Assembly (NCBI GenBank): GCA_964393035.1
Contig: CAYMRX010000004.1
Location: 62,001-126,000 of the forward strand
DNA from: Tabrizicola_A sp964393035
GTDB lineage: Bacteria > Pseudomonadota > Alphaproteobacteria > Rhodobacterales > Rhodobacteraceae
Direction of reading: 5' to 3'
Length of the DNA stretch: 64,000 bases
Part shown: positions 23,868-31,805 of the stretch, in pieces
Layout of the letters: each line of letters begins with the position of its first letter
Position numbering within the stretch: the stretch's first letter is position 1
Translations under genes and position numbers: made by a program
Notes under the pieces: model-generated
Databases searched by the model: none
What the model saw: only the letters and a program-made list of their open reading frames with translations
What the model was told of the DNA's origin: nothing

Positions 23868-26018
23868 ATGGCAGAACGCTCTTTCAAGGCCGAAGTCGAA
23901 CATCTGAAACTGGGGGCGGGGGAAACCTTTACCGGCGAAGGGATTCTGGCCATCACCAAGGCGCTTTTGGAAAGCGGGGTCGGCTATGTCGGCGGCTATC
24001 AGGGCGCCCCGATCAGCCATCTGATGGATGTTCTGGCCGATGCCGAGGAGTTGCTGGCCGAACTCGGCGTGCGGTTTGAGGCCAACGCGAATGAGGCCGC
24101 CGCCGCCGCCATGCTGGCGGCATCCGTGCATTACCCGATCCGTGGCGCGGTGACCTTCAAAGGTCCGGTCGGGGTCAACGTCGCCTCCGACGCCTTGGCG
24201 AATCTTTCCTCCTCGGGCGTCACCGGCGGGGCGATGGTGATTGTGGGCGAGGATTACGGCGAAGGTTCCTCGATCATGCAGGAACGCAGCCACCCCTTCG
24301 CCATGAAGGCGCAGATGTGGCTTCTGGACCCGCGCCCGAACCTGCCATCCATCGTGAAAATGGTGTCGGACGGGTTTGATCTTTCAGAGGCGTCCAATAC
24401 CCCGGTCATGCTGATGGTGCGCATCCGATCCTGCCATGTGACAGGCTCTTTCACCACGCGCGACAACCAGCGGCCAAAGCTGACGGTCAAGGACGCGCTG
24501 TCGAACCCGCGCTCTGATTTTGCCCGCGTCGTGCTGCCGCCGATGTCCTATGCCCACGAACAGGACAAGGTGAAAAACCGCTGGCCCGCCGCCGAGAAAT
24601 TCATTCAGGACCGCGCGTTGAACGAGTTCTTCGGGCCGAAGGATGCGAAATTCGGCATCGTGGTGCAGGGCGGCATGTATAACGGGCTGATCCGTGCCTT
24701 GCAGCGGCTGGGTTTGGCCGACATTTACGGCAACACCGAGGTGCCGCTTTATGTGCTGAACGTCACTTATCCTTTGATTTCCAGTCAGTTTCTGGAGTTC
24801 TGCGAGGGCAAGGACCATGTCCTTGTGGTCGAGGAAGGCCAGCCCGAATTCATCGAAACCCAGCTTGGCAGCTTCCTCTACCGCGCCGGATCGCAGGTAA
24901 AACTCCACGGCAAGGGGCTTTTCCCGATGGCCGGGGAATATACCGGCGTTGTGATGCTGGATGCGGTCGAGAAGTTCCTCCGCACTGTCGCGCCCAGCCT
25001 GCTGCCGGCCGTGGTGTGTGCGCCCAATATGGACCGGCCCGAGATCCCCGATCTGTCAAAGACGGTTCCGATCCGCCCGCCGGGCTTTTGCACCGGCTGC
25101 CCGGAACGCCCGATCTTTGCCGCGATGAAGCTGGTGGAGAAGGAGTTGGGCAAGCACCAGATTGCCGCCGACATCGGCTGCCATCTCTTTGCCTCGCTGC
25201 CGCCCTTTGAAATCGGCGGGGCGACCATGGGCTACGGGCTTGGCCCCGCCGCCAACGCCGCCTTTGACGGTGGCGGCGAAAAGCGCGCGGTGGCGATCAT
25301 CGGCGACGGCGGGTTCTGGCATAATGGGCTGTCGTCGTCCTTTACCAACATGGCCTTCAACAAATCCGACAGCCTCGCCATCGTGGTGGACAATTACTAT
25401 TCGGCGGCGACGGGCGGGCAGGATGTGATGTCGTCGCGCGCTGACAATGCGACCAAGGCCACCAAAAACCCGATTGGCAAGGCGCTGAAGGGCATCGGCA
25501 TTGACTGGGTCCGCCAGATCGACCGCACCTATGACGTCGCCCATATGCGCGACACCATCCGCGAGGCGCTGACCTCGCCCGAAAAGGGGCCGAAGGTGAT
25601 TGTCGCCTCGTCGGAATGCATGCTGAACAAGCAGCGCCGCGAAAAGCCCTTGGCGCAAAAGGCGATCAAGGAGGGGCGCCGGGTGGAAGCGCCGCGCTTT
25701 GGCGTCGATGAGGCGATCTGCACGGGCGACCACGCCTGTATCCGGCTGTCGGGTTGCCCGTCCTTGTCGCTCAAGAAACTGGATGATCCCCTGCGCGATG
25801 ACCCGGTGGCCAGCATTGACCAATCCTGCGTCGGCTGCGGCAATTGCGGCGAGGTGGCCGATGCGGCCATCCTCTGCCCCAGCTTTTATCGCGCCGATGT
25901 GGTGCATAACCCCGGAGCTTGGGAAAAGCGCATGGCGAGTTTCCGCTCACGTATCATCGGCTGGCTGCAAGCCCGGCGCGACGCCCGCCGCCTGACCTTC
26001 GAAGGAGCCGCCGAATGA
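23868..26018 (+). CDS. indolepyruvate:ferredoxin oxidoreductase-like alpha subunit (2-oxoacid oxidoreductase)
   Basis: A 716-residue cytoplasmic subunit. The pyruvate/2-oxoacid oxidoreductase domain occupies about residues 20-200 (GGYQGAPISHLMDVLADAEE). A thiamine-diphosphate domain lies around 400-600 with GDGGFWHNGLSSSFTNMAF and VVDNYYSAATGGQDVMSSRA. A ferredoxin-like end, about residues 615-675, has CTGDHACIRLSGCPS and CVGCGNCGEVADAAILCPSF, enough cysteines for two [4Fe-4S] clusters. The family oxidatively decarboxylates aryl 2-oxoacids to aryl-CoA, reducing ferredoxin. The beta subunit follows with an ATGA overlap. Context suggests an aromatic 2-oxoacid substrate; indolepyruvate is only the namesake. 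Confidence 0.88.
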   Translation: MAERSFKAEVEHLKLGAGETFTGEGILAITKALLESGVGYVGGYQGAPISHLMDVLADAEELLAELGVRFEANANEAAAAAMLAASVHYPIRGAVTFKGPVGVNVASDALANLSSSGVTGGAMVIVGEDYGEGSSIMQERSHPFAMKAQMWLLDPRPNLPSIVKMVSDGFDLSEASNTPVMLMVRIRSCHVTGSFTTRDNQRPKLTVKDALSNPRSDFARVVLPPMSYAHEQDKVKNRWPAAEKFIQDRALNEFFGPKDAKFGIVVQGGMYNGLIRALQRLGLADIYGNTEVPLYVLNVTYPLISSQFLEFCEGKDHVLVVEEGQPEFIETQLGSFLYRAGSQVKLHGKGLFPMAGEYTGVVMLDAVEKFLRTVAPSLLPAVVCAPNMDRPEIPDLSKTVPIRPPGFCTGCPERPIFAAMKLVEKELGKHQIAADIGCHLFASLPPFEIGGATMGYGLGPAANAAFDGGGEKRAVAIIGDGGFWHNGLSSSFTNMAFNKSDSLAIVVDNYYSAATGGQDVMSSRADNATKATKNPIGKALKGIGIDWVRQIDRTYDVAHMRDTIREALTSPEKGPKVIVASSECMLNKQRREKPLAQKAIKEGRRVEAPRFGVDEAICTGDHACIRLSGCPSLSLKKLDDPLRDDPVASIDQSCVGCGNCGEVADAAILCPSFYRADVVHNPGAWEKRMASFRSRIIGWLQARRDARRLTFEGAAE

Positions 26019-27553
26019 CCCTGCATCAGGCTTTGGACCCCCGCCCGGCTGACCCGAAACTTGGCGGGATCATCAAGCTGGCGCTTCTGGCCGTGGGCGG
26101 GCAGGGCGGCGGCGTGCTGACCGGCTGGATCGAGGATCTCGCCCGCGCCAACGGCTATGCCGCGCAGGCGACAAGCGTGGCGGGCGTCGCACAGCGCACC
26201 GGGGCGACGGTCTATTATGTGGAAATGGCGCCTGCGGGCGCGGGCACGCCGATCTTTTCGCTGATGCCTGCCGCCGGGGATGTGGACATCATGATCACGG
26301 CGGAAATGATGGAGGCGGGCCGGTCGATCCTGCGCGGCTTTGTCACGCCCGACCGCACTACACTCATCACCTCCACCCACCGCGCACTGGCGGTTTCGGA
26401 AAAGATGGTGCCGGGCGATGGCATCGCCTCCTCCGAGGAGGTGATGGCCGCGGCCGAAGTCGCCACGCGCCGCCTGATCGCCGCCGATTTCGACGCGCTG
26501 GCGATCAAGGCGGGTTCGGTGATTTCGGCTAGCCTCTTTGGCGCGCTGGCCGGGGCCGAGGTGCTGCCCTTCTCGCGCGAGGCGTTTGAGGCCGCGATCC
26601 GGGCCAGCGGCAAAGGGGTGGAGCCTTCGCTTCGGGCCTTTGATGTGGGCTACAGGGCTGCGCAAAATGGTGTGGAAAACCGTGAAAAGCCCGCAGCCAA
26701 ACCGCGCGTGACGGGGGCAAAAGGCCCGGCCAAACTCCTGTCCGCTTGGGCCGCATTGGAGGCCCGCGCCGACCGCCTGCCGGGGGGGGCCGCACCCATC
26801 GCCCGCGCGGGGTTGGAGAAGGTCGTTCAGTTTCAGGATCTTGCCTATGGCGCCAGCTATCTTGACCGGGTGGAGAGCATCGCGGCCCAGGATCAACCAC
26901 CTTTTGACCTGACACGCGAGGCTGCGAAACATATCGCCAACGCCATGGCCTATGACGACATCATCCGCGTTGCCGATGAAAAGACCCGCGCGGGCCGCAT
27001 GGCGCGGATCGCCGGCGAAATGGGCGCCAAAGACAAGCATGTCATGCAGGTGACGGAATTCCTGCATCCGCGCGCCGAAGAACTGGTGTCGCTTTTGCCG
27101 GCGAAAATGGGCGCGCGTTGGGCTGCCAACAAGGATCGCATGGCGCGTATCGACCGGCTGTTCAACAAGGGCCGCCGGATGCGCACCGACAGTCTGCGCG
27201 GTTTCGCGATGCTTCATATCCTTGGTGGGCTGAAAGGCTGGCGGTTGAAAACCCTGCGCCATGCCGATGAGATGGCGCATCTCGAGCGCTGGCTTGCCAC
27301 GGCGACGGGGTATCTGCCGCAGAATTACGCCCTTGCGGTCGAGGTCTTGCGCTGCCGCCGTCTGGTCAAGGGCTATTCCGACACCCACGCCCGTGGCCTG
27401 TCGAAATTCGACCGGGTGCTGGCGGCGATTTCTCTGGTCGAAACCCGCGAGGACGCTGCCGATTGGGCCGCCCGCCTGCGCGAGGCTGCCTTGAAAGACG
27501 AGGAAGGCAAGGCGCTGGACGGCGCAATTGCGACGATCCGCAGCTTTCTGTGA
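26015..27553 (+). CDS. indolepyruvate oxidoreductase beta subunit-like protein with long C-terminal extension (DUF6537-like)
   Basis: A 512-residue protein. The first ~200 residues are the gamma/beta-type 2-oxoacid oxidoreductase domain: LALLAVGGQGGGVLTGWIED, SVAGVAQRTGATVYYVEMAP and DIMITAEMMEAGRS. The remaining ~300 residues are a separate helical domain with YGASYLDRVESIAAQD, FLHPRAEELVSLLPAKMGAR and RCRRLVKGYSDTHARGLSKF, matching the extension called DUF6537 in this family. Stand-alone IorB is about 200 residues. The extension has no cysteine cluster, so it is probably structural or a partner interface. It is the last gene of the rightward unit and ends before an inverted repeat pair. Confidence 0.85.
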   Translation: MTLHQALDPRPADPKLGGIIKLALLAVGGQGGGVLTGWIEDLARANGYAAQATSVAGVAQRTGATVYYVEMAPAGAGTPIFSLMPAAGDVDIMITAEMMEAGRSILRGFVTPDRTTLITSTHRALAVSEKMVPGDGIASSEEVMAAAEVATRRLIAADFDALAIKAGSVISASLFGALAGAEVLPFSREAFEAAIRASGKGVEPSLRAFDVGYRAAQNGVENREKPAAKPRVTGAKGPAKLLSAWAALEARADRLPGGAAPIARAGLEKVVQFQDLAYGASYLDRVESIAAQDQPPFDLTREAAKHIANAMAYDDIIRVADEKTRAGRMARIAGEMGAKDKHVMQVTEFLHPRAEELVSLLPAKMGARWAANKDRMARIDRLFNKGRRMRTDSLRGFAMLHILGGLKGWRLKTLRHADEMAHLERWLATATGYLPQNYALAVEVLRCRRLVKGYSDTHARGLSKFDRVLAAISLVETREDAADWAARLREAALKDEEGKALDGAIATIRSFL

Positions 27554-27566
27554 TCCGGCCGATCAA

Positions 27567-27696
27567 GCGGGGGCGCTTCGCCCCCCGCACCCCCCGAGAG
27601 TATTTGCAAAGGCGCAAATGCAAGGCGCACGGGCTTTCTTGGGCCTTGCGCCTTTTGAAATACTCTCAGGGGGTGAGGGCGAAGCCCGAGGGGGCG
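27567..27696. repeat. dispersed repeat family A, two inverted copies
   Basis: Copy 2 (27567-27617) has a GCGGGGGCG/CGCCCCCCGC hairpin followed by CCCCCGAGAGTATTTGCAAA and GGCGCAA. Copy 3 (27646-27696) is the same module in reverse orientation, TTGCGCCTTTTGAAATACTC followed by TCAGGGGG and a GC hairpin. Together they can form one long stem between the convergent genes ending at 27553 and 27749, and would act as a bidirectional transcript end. Confidence 0.8.
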
Positions 27697-27748
27697 GAAC
27701 GCCCCCTTTTGCCCGCAGGACAAGGCCCCGCGGGCTGGGTGTCTTGCG

Positions 27749-28840
27749 TTAGCGGATGCCCGCCTTGGCCAGACGCGGCAGGACTTCCTCGGCGAAATAG
27801 GGGAATTCCTTCAGGTAATCGACGAAGGACAGCGTGGTGCCGGCAAAGCCCGCGTCATGCAGCGCGATGATGCCTGCCGCCACCTGATCGGGCGTGCCGA
27901 TCAGCGGGAAGCCGCCATGGCCCAAGGCAAAGCCATAGCGGATCTGGGTCAGAAGGTCATGCGGGAAGGAAAGGGCATGGGCCAGTTGCAGCCGGATCAG
28001 GTTGTCGGTCGCTTCCCAATCCGCGTTTTCATCGACAATGTAATGCACCCAGTCGCGCGCCTCTTTCTCGGTCGGGCGGCAGACGACATGGGAGAAGGTC
28101 AGGACGCCGACCTTGCGGTTTTTCGCCGCGGCCTGTTGGTGCAGCGCCGCGATTTCCTCTTTCGAGCGGGCAAGGTCGATGGCCGGGGTGAACAGGTAAT
28201 TGGCGTTGTCGGTGGCAAACTCGCGCCCCTGTGGGCTGCCTGCGGCGTTCAAGACGGGAACCGAACCGCGGATCGGGGCGGGGTCGCCTTTCAGGGCTTT
28301 GATGTTCTTGAAGTATTTCCCGTCCCAATCGAAATGTTCTTTCGAGGACCAGGTTTTCCGGATGAGATCATACCATTCCTGCGCATAGCCATAGCGGGTT
28401 TCGTGATCGTCCGGCAGGACCATGCCAAGGGCTTGATATTCCGGCTTGTTCCAGCCCGCCACGATGTTCAGGCCCGCACGGCCATGGCCGATCTGGTCGA
28501 TGGTGGCGATTTGCTTGGCGATCACCACCGGGTGGTTGGCCGTGGTGTGGATGGTGGCAAAGACCGAGATATCCTTGGTCTGCGCAAGCAGCCCCGCTGC
28601 CCAGGTCATGGTTTCCAGTACACCGCCGTGGAAATCGGTCGGCCCGCCATAGCCGATCCAGCGTGCGATCGGCAGCATGAAGTCGATGCCCGCCGCGTCG
28701 AGGAGTTTGGCCAGCGCAAGGTTGTTGTCCCAGGAATTCACCCAGCGTTCCTTCGCCTGGGTGGGCGTCATTCCCGAGGAGCAGTTGGTCGAAAAGGTGC
28801 CCAGCTTGAAGCCGCCGGAGAGCATCCGGTTCTGTGTCAT
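27749..28840 (-). CDS. LLM-class flavin-dependent monooxygenase
   Basis: A 363-residue TIM-barrel flavoenzyme of the bacterial luciferase/alkanesulfonate monooxygenase (SsuD/RutA) type. Landmarks are KLLDAAGIDFMLPIARWIGY, FATIHTTANHPVVIAKQIAT, GHGRAGLNIVAGWNKPEYQA and GSPQGREFATDNANY. These enzymes use FMNH2 or FADH2 from a separate reductase, and none is encoded in the window. A RutA-like ring-amide or a sulfonate substrate is possible, and the setting amid aromatic catabolism suggests an N-heterocycle or aryl amide. It is divergent from a winged-helix regulator. Confidence 0.85.
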   Translation of the reverse strand: MTQNRMLSGGFKLGTFSTNCSSGMTPTQAKERWVNSWDNNLALAKLLDAAGIDFMLPIARWIGYGGPTDFHGGVLETMTWAAGLLAQTKDISVFATIHTTANHPVVIAKQIATIDQIGHGRAGLNIVAGWNKPEYQALGMVLPDDHETRYGYAQEWYDLIRKTWSSKEHFDWDGKYFKNIKALKGDPAPIRGSVPVLNAAGSPQGREFATDNANYLFTPAIDLARSKEEIAALHQQAAAKNRKVGVLTFSHVVCRPTEKEARDWVHYIVDENADWEATDNLIRLQLAHALSFPHDLLTQIRYGFALGHGGFPLIGTPDQVAAGIIALHDAGFAGTTLSFVDYLKEFPYFAEEVLPRLAKAGIR

Positions 28841-28959
28841 GGTCAGTTCCCTGTTGGTTGGAAGTTTGATTATATTTTATGTTTGAAAGTCTATCTTAAA
28901 AACCCTTTGCGTCAACCGCCTTGGCAGGGCAATTTGCTGGCGCAGAAGGGGCTCGACGC

Positions 28960-29514
28960 GTGACAAAGAAAATCGTTCAAACTCAAATAAATACCGCGGA
29001 TACGTCTTTGGATCGGCGGTGGCATCTGGCCCAATCGGGCGCTGAAGTGGACACGACGGAGCTGGAGTTTGCCCTGATGCGGGCGTTCGAGGGATTCGGC
29101 CGCTGGCAGTCGGAATGTTTGGCCAGCGTTTGCGATCTGGCGGCGACGGGACCGGAAAACGCCATGCTGCATATCATCCGGATGAATGACCGGTCAAAAT
29201 CGCTGAAGGAAATCGCCCGGCTGATGAACCGTGATGATGTGCCGAACATCCAGTATTCGCTGCGCAAGCTGTTGGGGGCAGGGTTGATCGTGCGGCAGGG
29301 TGCCGGGCGGTCGGGGGTGACCTATGAATGCACCGACGAGGGGCGCCGGGTGACGGATGACTATGCGATCCTGCGGCGCAAGCTCTTGCTGGCCGAAATT
29401 GCCGATATGCCGGGCTTTGCCCAGCGGCTGGCCGAGGCGGGGCGGACGCTGAACCTGCTCTCCGGCGTCTATGAGGAAATCGCCCGCGTCGCCGCCACCC
29501 ACCGGCGGGGGTGA
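28960..29514 (+). CDS. winged-helix (MarR-like) transcriptional regulator
   Basis: A 184-residue protein. A central winged helix is seen at about residues 75-135: IRMNDRSKSLKEIARLMN, then VPNIQYSLRKLLGAGLIV and the wing QGAGRSGVTYECTDEGRRVT. It differs from ordinary MarR proteins in its longer N-terminus (FALMRAFEGFGRWQSECLAS). I chose the GTG at 28960 because AGAAGGGG lies about eight bases upstream; an in-frame TTG at 28921 has no ribosome site. It is divergent from the LLM monooxygenase across an AT-rich 119-base gap and is its likely regulator. Confidence 0.8.
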   Translation: MTKKIVQTQINTADTSLDRRWHLAQSGAEVDTTELEFALMRAFEGFGRWQSECLASVCDLAATGPENAMLHIIRMNDRSKSLKEIARLMNRDDVPNIQYSLRKLLGAGLIVRQGAGRSGVTYECTDEGRRVTDDYAILRRKLLLAEIADMPGFAQRLAEAGRTLNLLSGVYEEIARVAATHRRG

Positions 29515-29533
29515 GTGGCGGCGGATGGCGGAT

Positions 29534-29568
29534 GCCTCCGGCGGGGATATTTGGGCCAAGATAAAGGC
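29534..29568 (+). repeat. dispersed repeat family B, single copy
   Basis: A 35-base unit beginning GCCTCCGGCGGGGATATTTG and ending CCAAGATAAAGGC. It matches the unit at 54901-54935 at 33 of 35 positions. It lies between the stops of the regulator (29514) and the PLP enzyme (29572). Confidence 0.85.
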
Positions 29569-29571
29569 CCC

Positions 29572-30693
29572 TTAGCGCAGAAGGTTTGACAGGGCCTTGT
29601 GCAGGGCGGTGACGCCCGCCTTGGTGGTGATGATGCCGGGCGACAGGCGCAGGGTTTGGCTGCGGTGGTCGGTGGTGATGCCTTGAACGCGCAGGGCGGC
29701 CACCACATCGGCGGCCGGGTGGCTGTCGGGCAGGCGCAGCATGACCGAGCCGCCGCGTTTGGCCTCGGGTCGCGGGGTGACCGGGGGCAGGGCGAGATCG
29801 TCGGCCAGCGCGAAAAGCTGCGCTGTCAGGCGGCGGTTATGGGCAAGAATCGCGGCGTGATCTTGGGCGGCGTGCCAATCCATGGCCGGAAGGCTGGCGA
29901 GCGCCGAGAGGCAGGACGGTGTGCCATTGTCGAAGCGGCGGATGTCGGGGGCATAGGAGAACCGGGTGATATCCCAGTTGAACGGGTTTTCTTGGCTGAA
30001 CCAGCCACGCAGTTCCGGGGTCAGATGTGGGATCAGGCGGGGGGAGACGTAAAGGATGCCCGCCCCCGGCGTGCCGCACATCCATTTCAGCGAGGTGGTG
30101 ACGGCGAAATCCACCTCGGGCGCGTTCACATCAAAGGGGATCAGCCCGACGCCTTGGGTCACATCGACACCGATCAGGCTGCCCATGCGGCGGCCATGGG
30201 CGACCATCGCGGGCAGGTTGATGCGGTGGGATGTGGTCGAGGACACCCAGGTGAGCAGGGCCAGGCCGACATCGGGCGTCCAGGCGTCAAGGAAGTCCTC
30301 ATCCTCGACATGGGTGGCGCCTTGGCGGAAGGGCACGGTTTTCAGGGTGAAGCCGTGTTTTTCGGCCATGCCGTTCAGAAGGAAGTGATTTGACGGGAAG
30401 CAATCGGCGCCGACCAGAATTGTACGACCGTGCAGGTGGCCTTTCGGCAGCGACAAAAGCAGGCTGTGGAAGGCCGAGGTGACGTTTTCAAAGGTCGTCA
30501 CGGTATTCGGGGCGGCGTTCAGGATCGCGCGCCAGCGGTCGATGAACCTTTGCCGCCGTGGCAGGACATAGCCCCATTGGCTGTCATCTGCGTGGCCCCA
30601 GACGGCGGCGAATTCGGCCAGCGCGCGGGCAAGATCGGCCTCTTTGCCCGGATACATCCCGATGGAGTGGTACAGAAAATAAGCGTCGGTCAT
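29572..30693 (-). CDS. kynureninase-like PLP enzyme (aminotransferase class V fold)
   Basis: A 373-residue fold-type I PLP enzyme. The cofactor Asp is in SLIGVDVTQGVGLIPFDV, and the Schiff-base Lys in TTSLKWMCGTPGAGILYV. ILVGADCFPSNHFLLNGM matches the kynureninase/class V pattern. It is clearly different from the true kynU at 54942, and shorter. It is the third gene of a leftward operon behind enoyl-CoA hydratase and 3-hydroxyacyl-CoA dehydrogenase, with a 4-base overlap, so it probably acts on an amino-bearing intermediate of the same pathway, by deamination, C-C hydrolysis or transamination. Confidence 0.82.
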   Translation of the reverse strand: MTDAYFLYHSIGMYPGKEADLARALAEFAAVWGHADDSQWGYVLPRRQRFIDRWRAILNAAPNTVTTFENVTSAFHSLLLSLPKGHLHGRTILVGADCFPSNHFLLNGMAEKHGFTLKTVPFRQGATHVEDEDFLDAWTPDVGLALLTWVSSTTSHRINLPAMVAHGRRMGSLIGVDVTQGVGLIPFDVNAPEVDFAVTTSLKWMCGTPGAGILYVSPRLIPHLTPELRGWFSQENPFNWDITRFSYAPDIRRFDNGTPSCLSALASLPAMDWHAAQDHAAILAHNRRLTAQLFALADDLALPPVTPRPEAKRGGSVMLRLPDSHPAADVVAALRVQGITTDHRSQTLRLSPGIITTKAGVTALHKALSNLLR

Positions 30694-31805
30694 GGCAATA
30701 GTCCGGGGGCTGGGGTGTAGCGGGGTTTCATGGCTTCGGGGGCGGCGGCCTGCAAGGCGGCGAGCATGGCCAGAACCGCCTCACGGCCGTGAAGGGCAAG
30801 CGCCTCGAACGGGCCGCGGGGGAAGTTGAGGCCCAGCTTCATCGCGGTGTCGATGCCCGCTGCGGTCGTGCCACCTTCGGACAGCAGCCAATACGCCTCG
30901 TTGATAAGGGTGGCCTCGATCCGCAGCACGATCCGGGCGGCGTCTGCGGGGGCGGGGCCGGGCTGTGCGGGGTGCAGGAAGCCTTGCCCGGATTTGCGCC
31001 CGAGATGGCCTTGGGCGACCTGTGCCTCAAGCGCAGGGAAGATGTGATAGCGCGGGTGGTGGCCCATGGCGCCAGACATGCCTTGCGTCGCGGCAAGGTT
31101 GATATCGGCACCGATGAGGTCGATCAGGGACAGGGGACCAAGACGGTATCCGGCGGCTTGGCAGGCCGCGTCGATGTCGGAGGCGGTGCGGCCTTCGGTC
31201 AAAAGGGCCAGCGCCTCGCCATAAAAGGGGCGCGCGCAGCGGTTGACGATGAAGCCGGGGCGGTCCGGGCATTCTACGACAGTTTTTCCTGTAAGTTCAG
31301 ATGTTTCTCTTGATGTCTTGATGTGATTCCTCAAGGTTCCATCATGCGGCGCCAGTTCGATCAGCTTCATGGCGGCGGGCGGGTTGAAGAAATGCAGCGC
31401 CAGCACGCGTTCGGGGTGGTGCAGCCCCTTGGCGATGTCACGCACAGGGATCGAGGAGGTGTTGGTGGCAAGGATGCAGTCCGGGCGGACGATGGGTTCG
31501 AGGCTGGCAAACAGGGCCTGCTTGGCGTCGAGCTTTTCGATGATGGCCTCGATCACCAGATCGCAGGGCGCAAAGCCTTGCAGGGTCGGGGTGATCTGGA
31601 GGTTGGCCAAGGTGGCGTCGCGGGTGGCTTCGGAAAGCTTTCCGGCGCTGACGCGGGCTTGCAGCGCCTCGGCCATCCGGGCGCGGGCGCTGTCGCGGGC
31701 GGGGAGATGGGCGTCAGTGGCAATCACCGGAAATCCGGCCGCTGCGTACACCTGTGCAATGCCAAGACCCATGGTGCCAAGGCCGATGATGCCGATCGTC
31801 CTCAT
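30690..31805 (-). CDS. 3-hydroxyacyl-CoA dehydrogenase
   Basis: A 371-residue NAD-dependent dehydrogenase. The nucleotide site is TIGIIGLGTMGLGIAQVYAA (residues 3-22). The active-site block is LALHFFNPPAAMKLIELAPH, with VECPDRPGFIVNRCARPFYG closing the N-terminal domain. The C-terminal helical domain is duplicated in part (LGPLSLIDLIGADINLAATQ and a second LGLNFPRGPFEALA), as in PaaH-type enzymes. It oxidises 3-hydroxyacyl-CoA to 3-ketoacyl-CoA. It is coupled by ATGA overlaps to the hydratase upstream and the PLP enzyme downstream. Confidence 0.92.
   Translation of the reverse strand: MRTIGIIGLGTMGLGIAQVYAAAGFPVIATDAHLPARDSARARMAEALQARVSAGKLSEATRDATLANLQITPTLQGFAPCDLVIEAIIEKLDAKQALFASLEPIVRPDCILATNTSSIPVRDIAKGLHHPERVLALHFFNPPAAMKLIELAPHDGTLRNHIKTSRETSELTGKTVVECPDRPGFIVNRCARPFYGEALALLTEGRTASDIDAACQAAGYRLGPLSLIDLIGADINLAATQGMSGAMGHHPRYHIFPALEAQVAQGHLGRKSGQGFLHPAQPGPAPADAARIVLRIEATLINEAYWLLSEGGTTAAGIDTAMKLGLNFPRGPFEALALHGREAVLAMLAALQAAAPEAMKPRYTPAPGLLP

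Noticed and set aside
14024..27553. Biosynthetic gene cluster for a secondary metabolite
   Set aside because: No NRPS, PKS, carrier-protein or precursor-peptide gene is present; an importer rather than an exporter points to catabolism.
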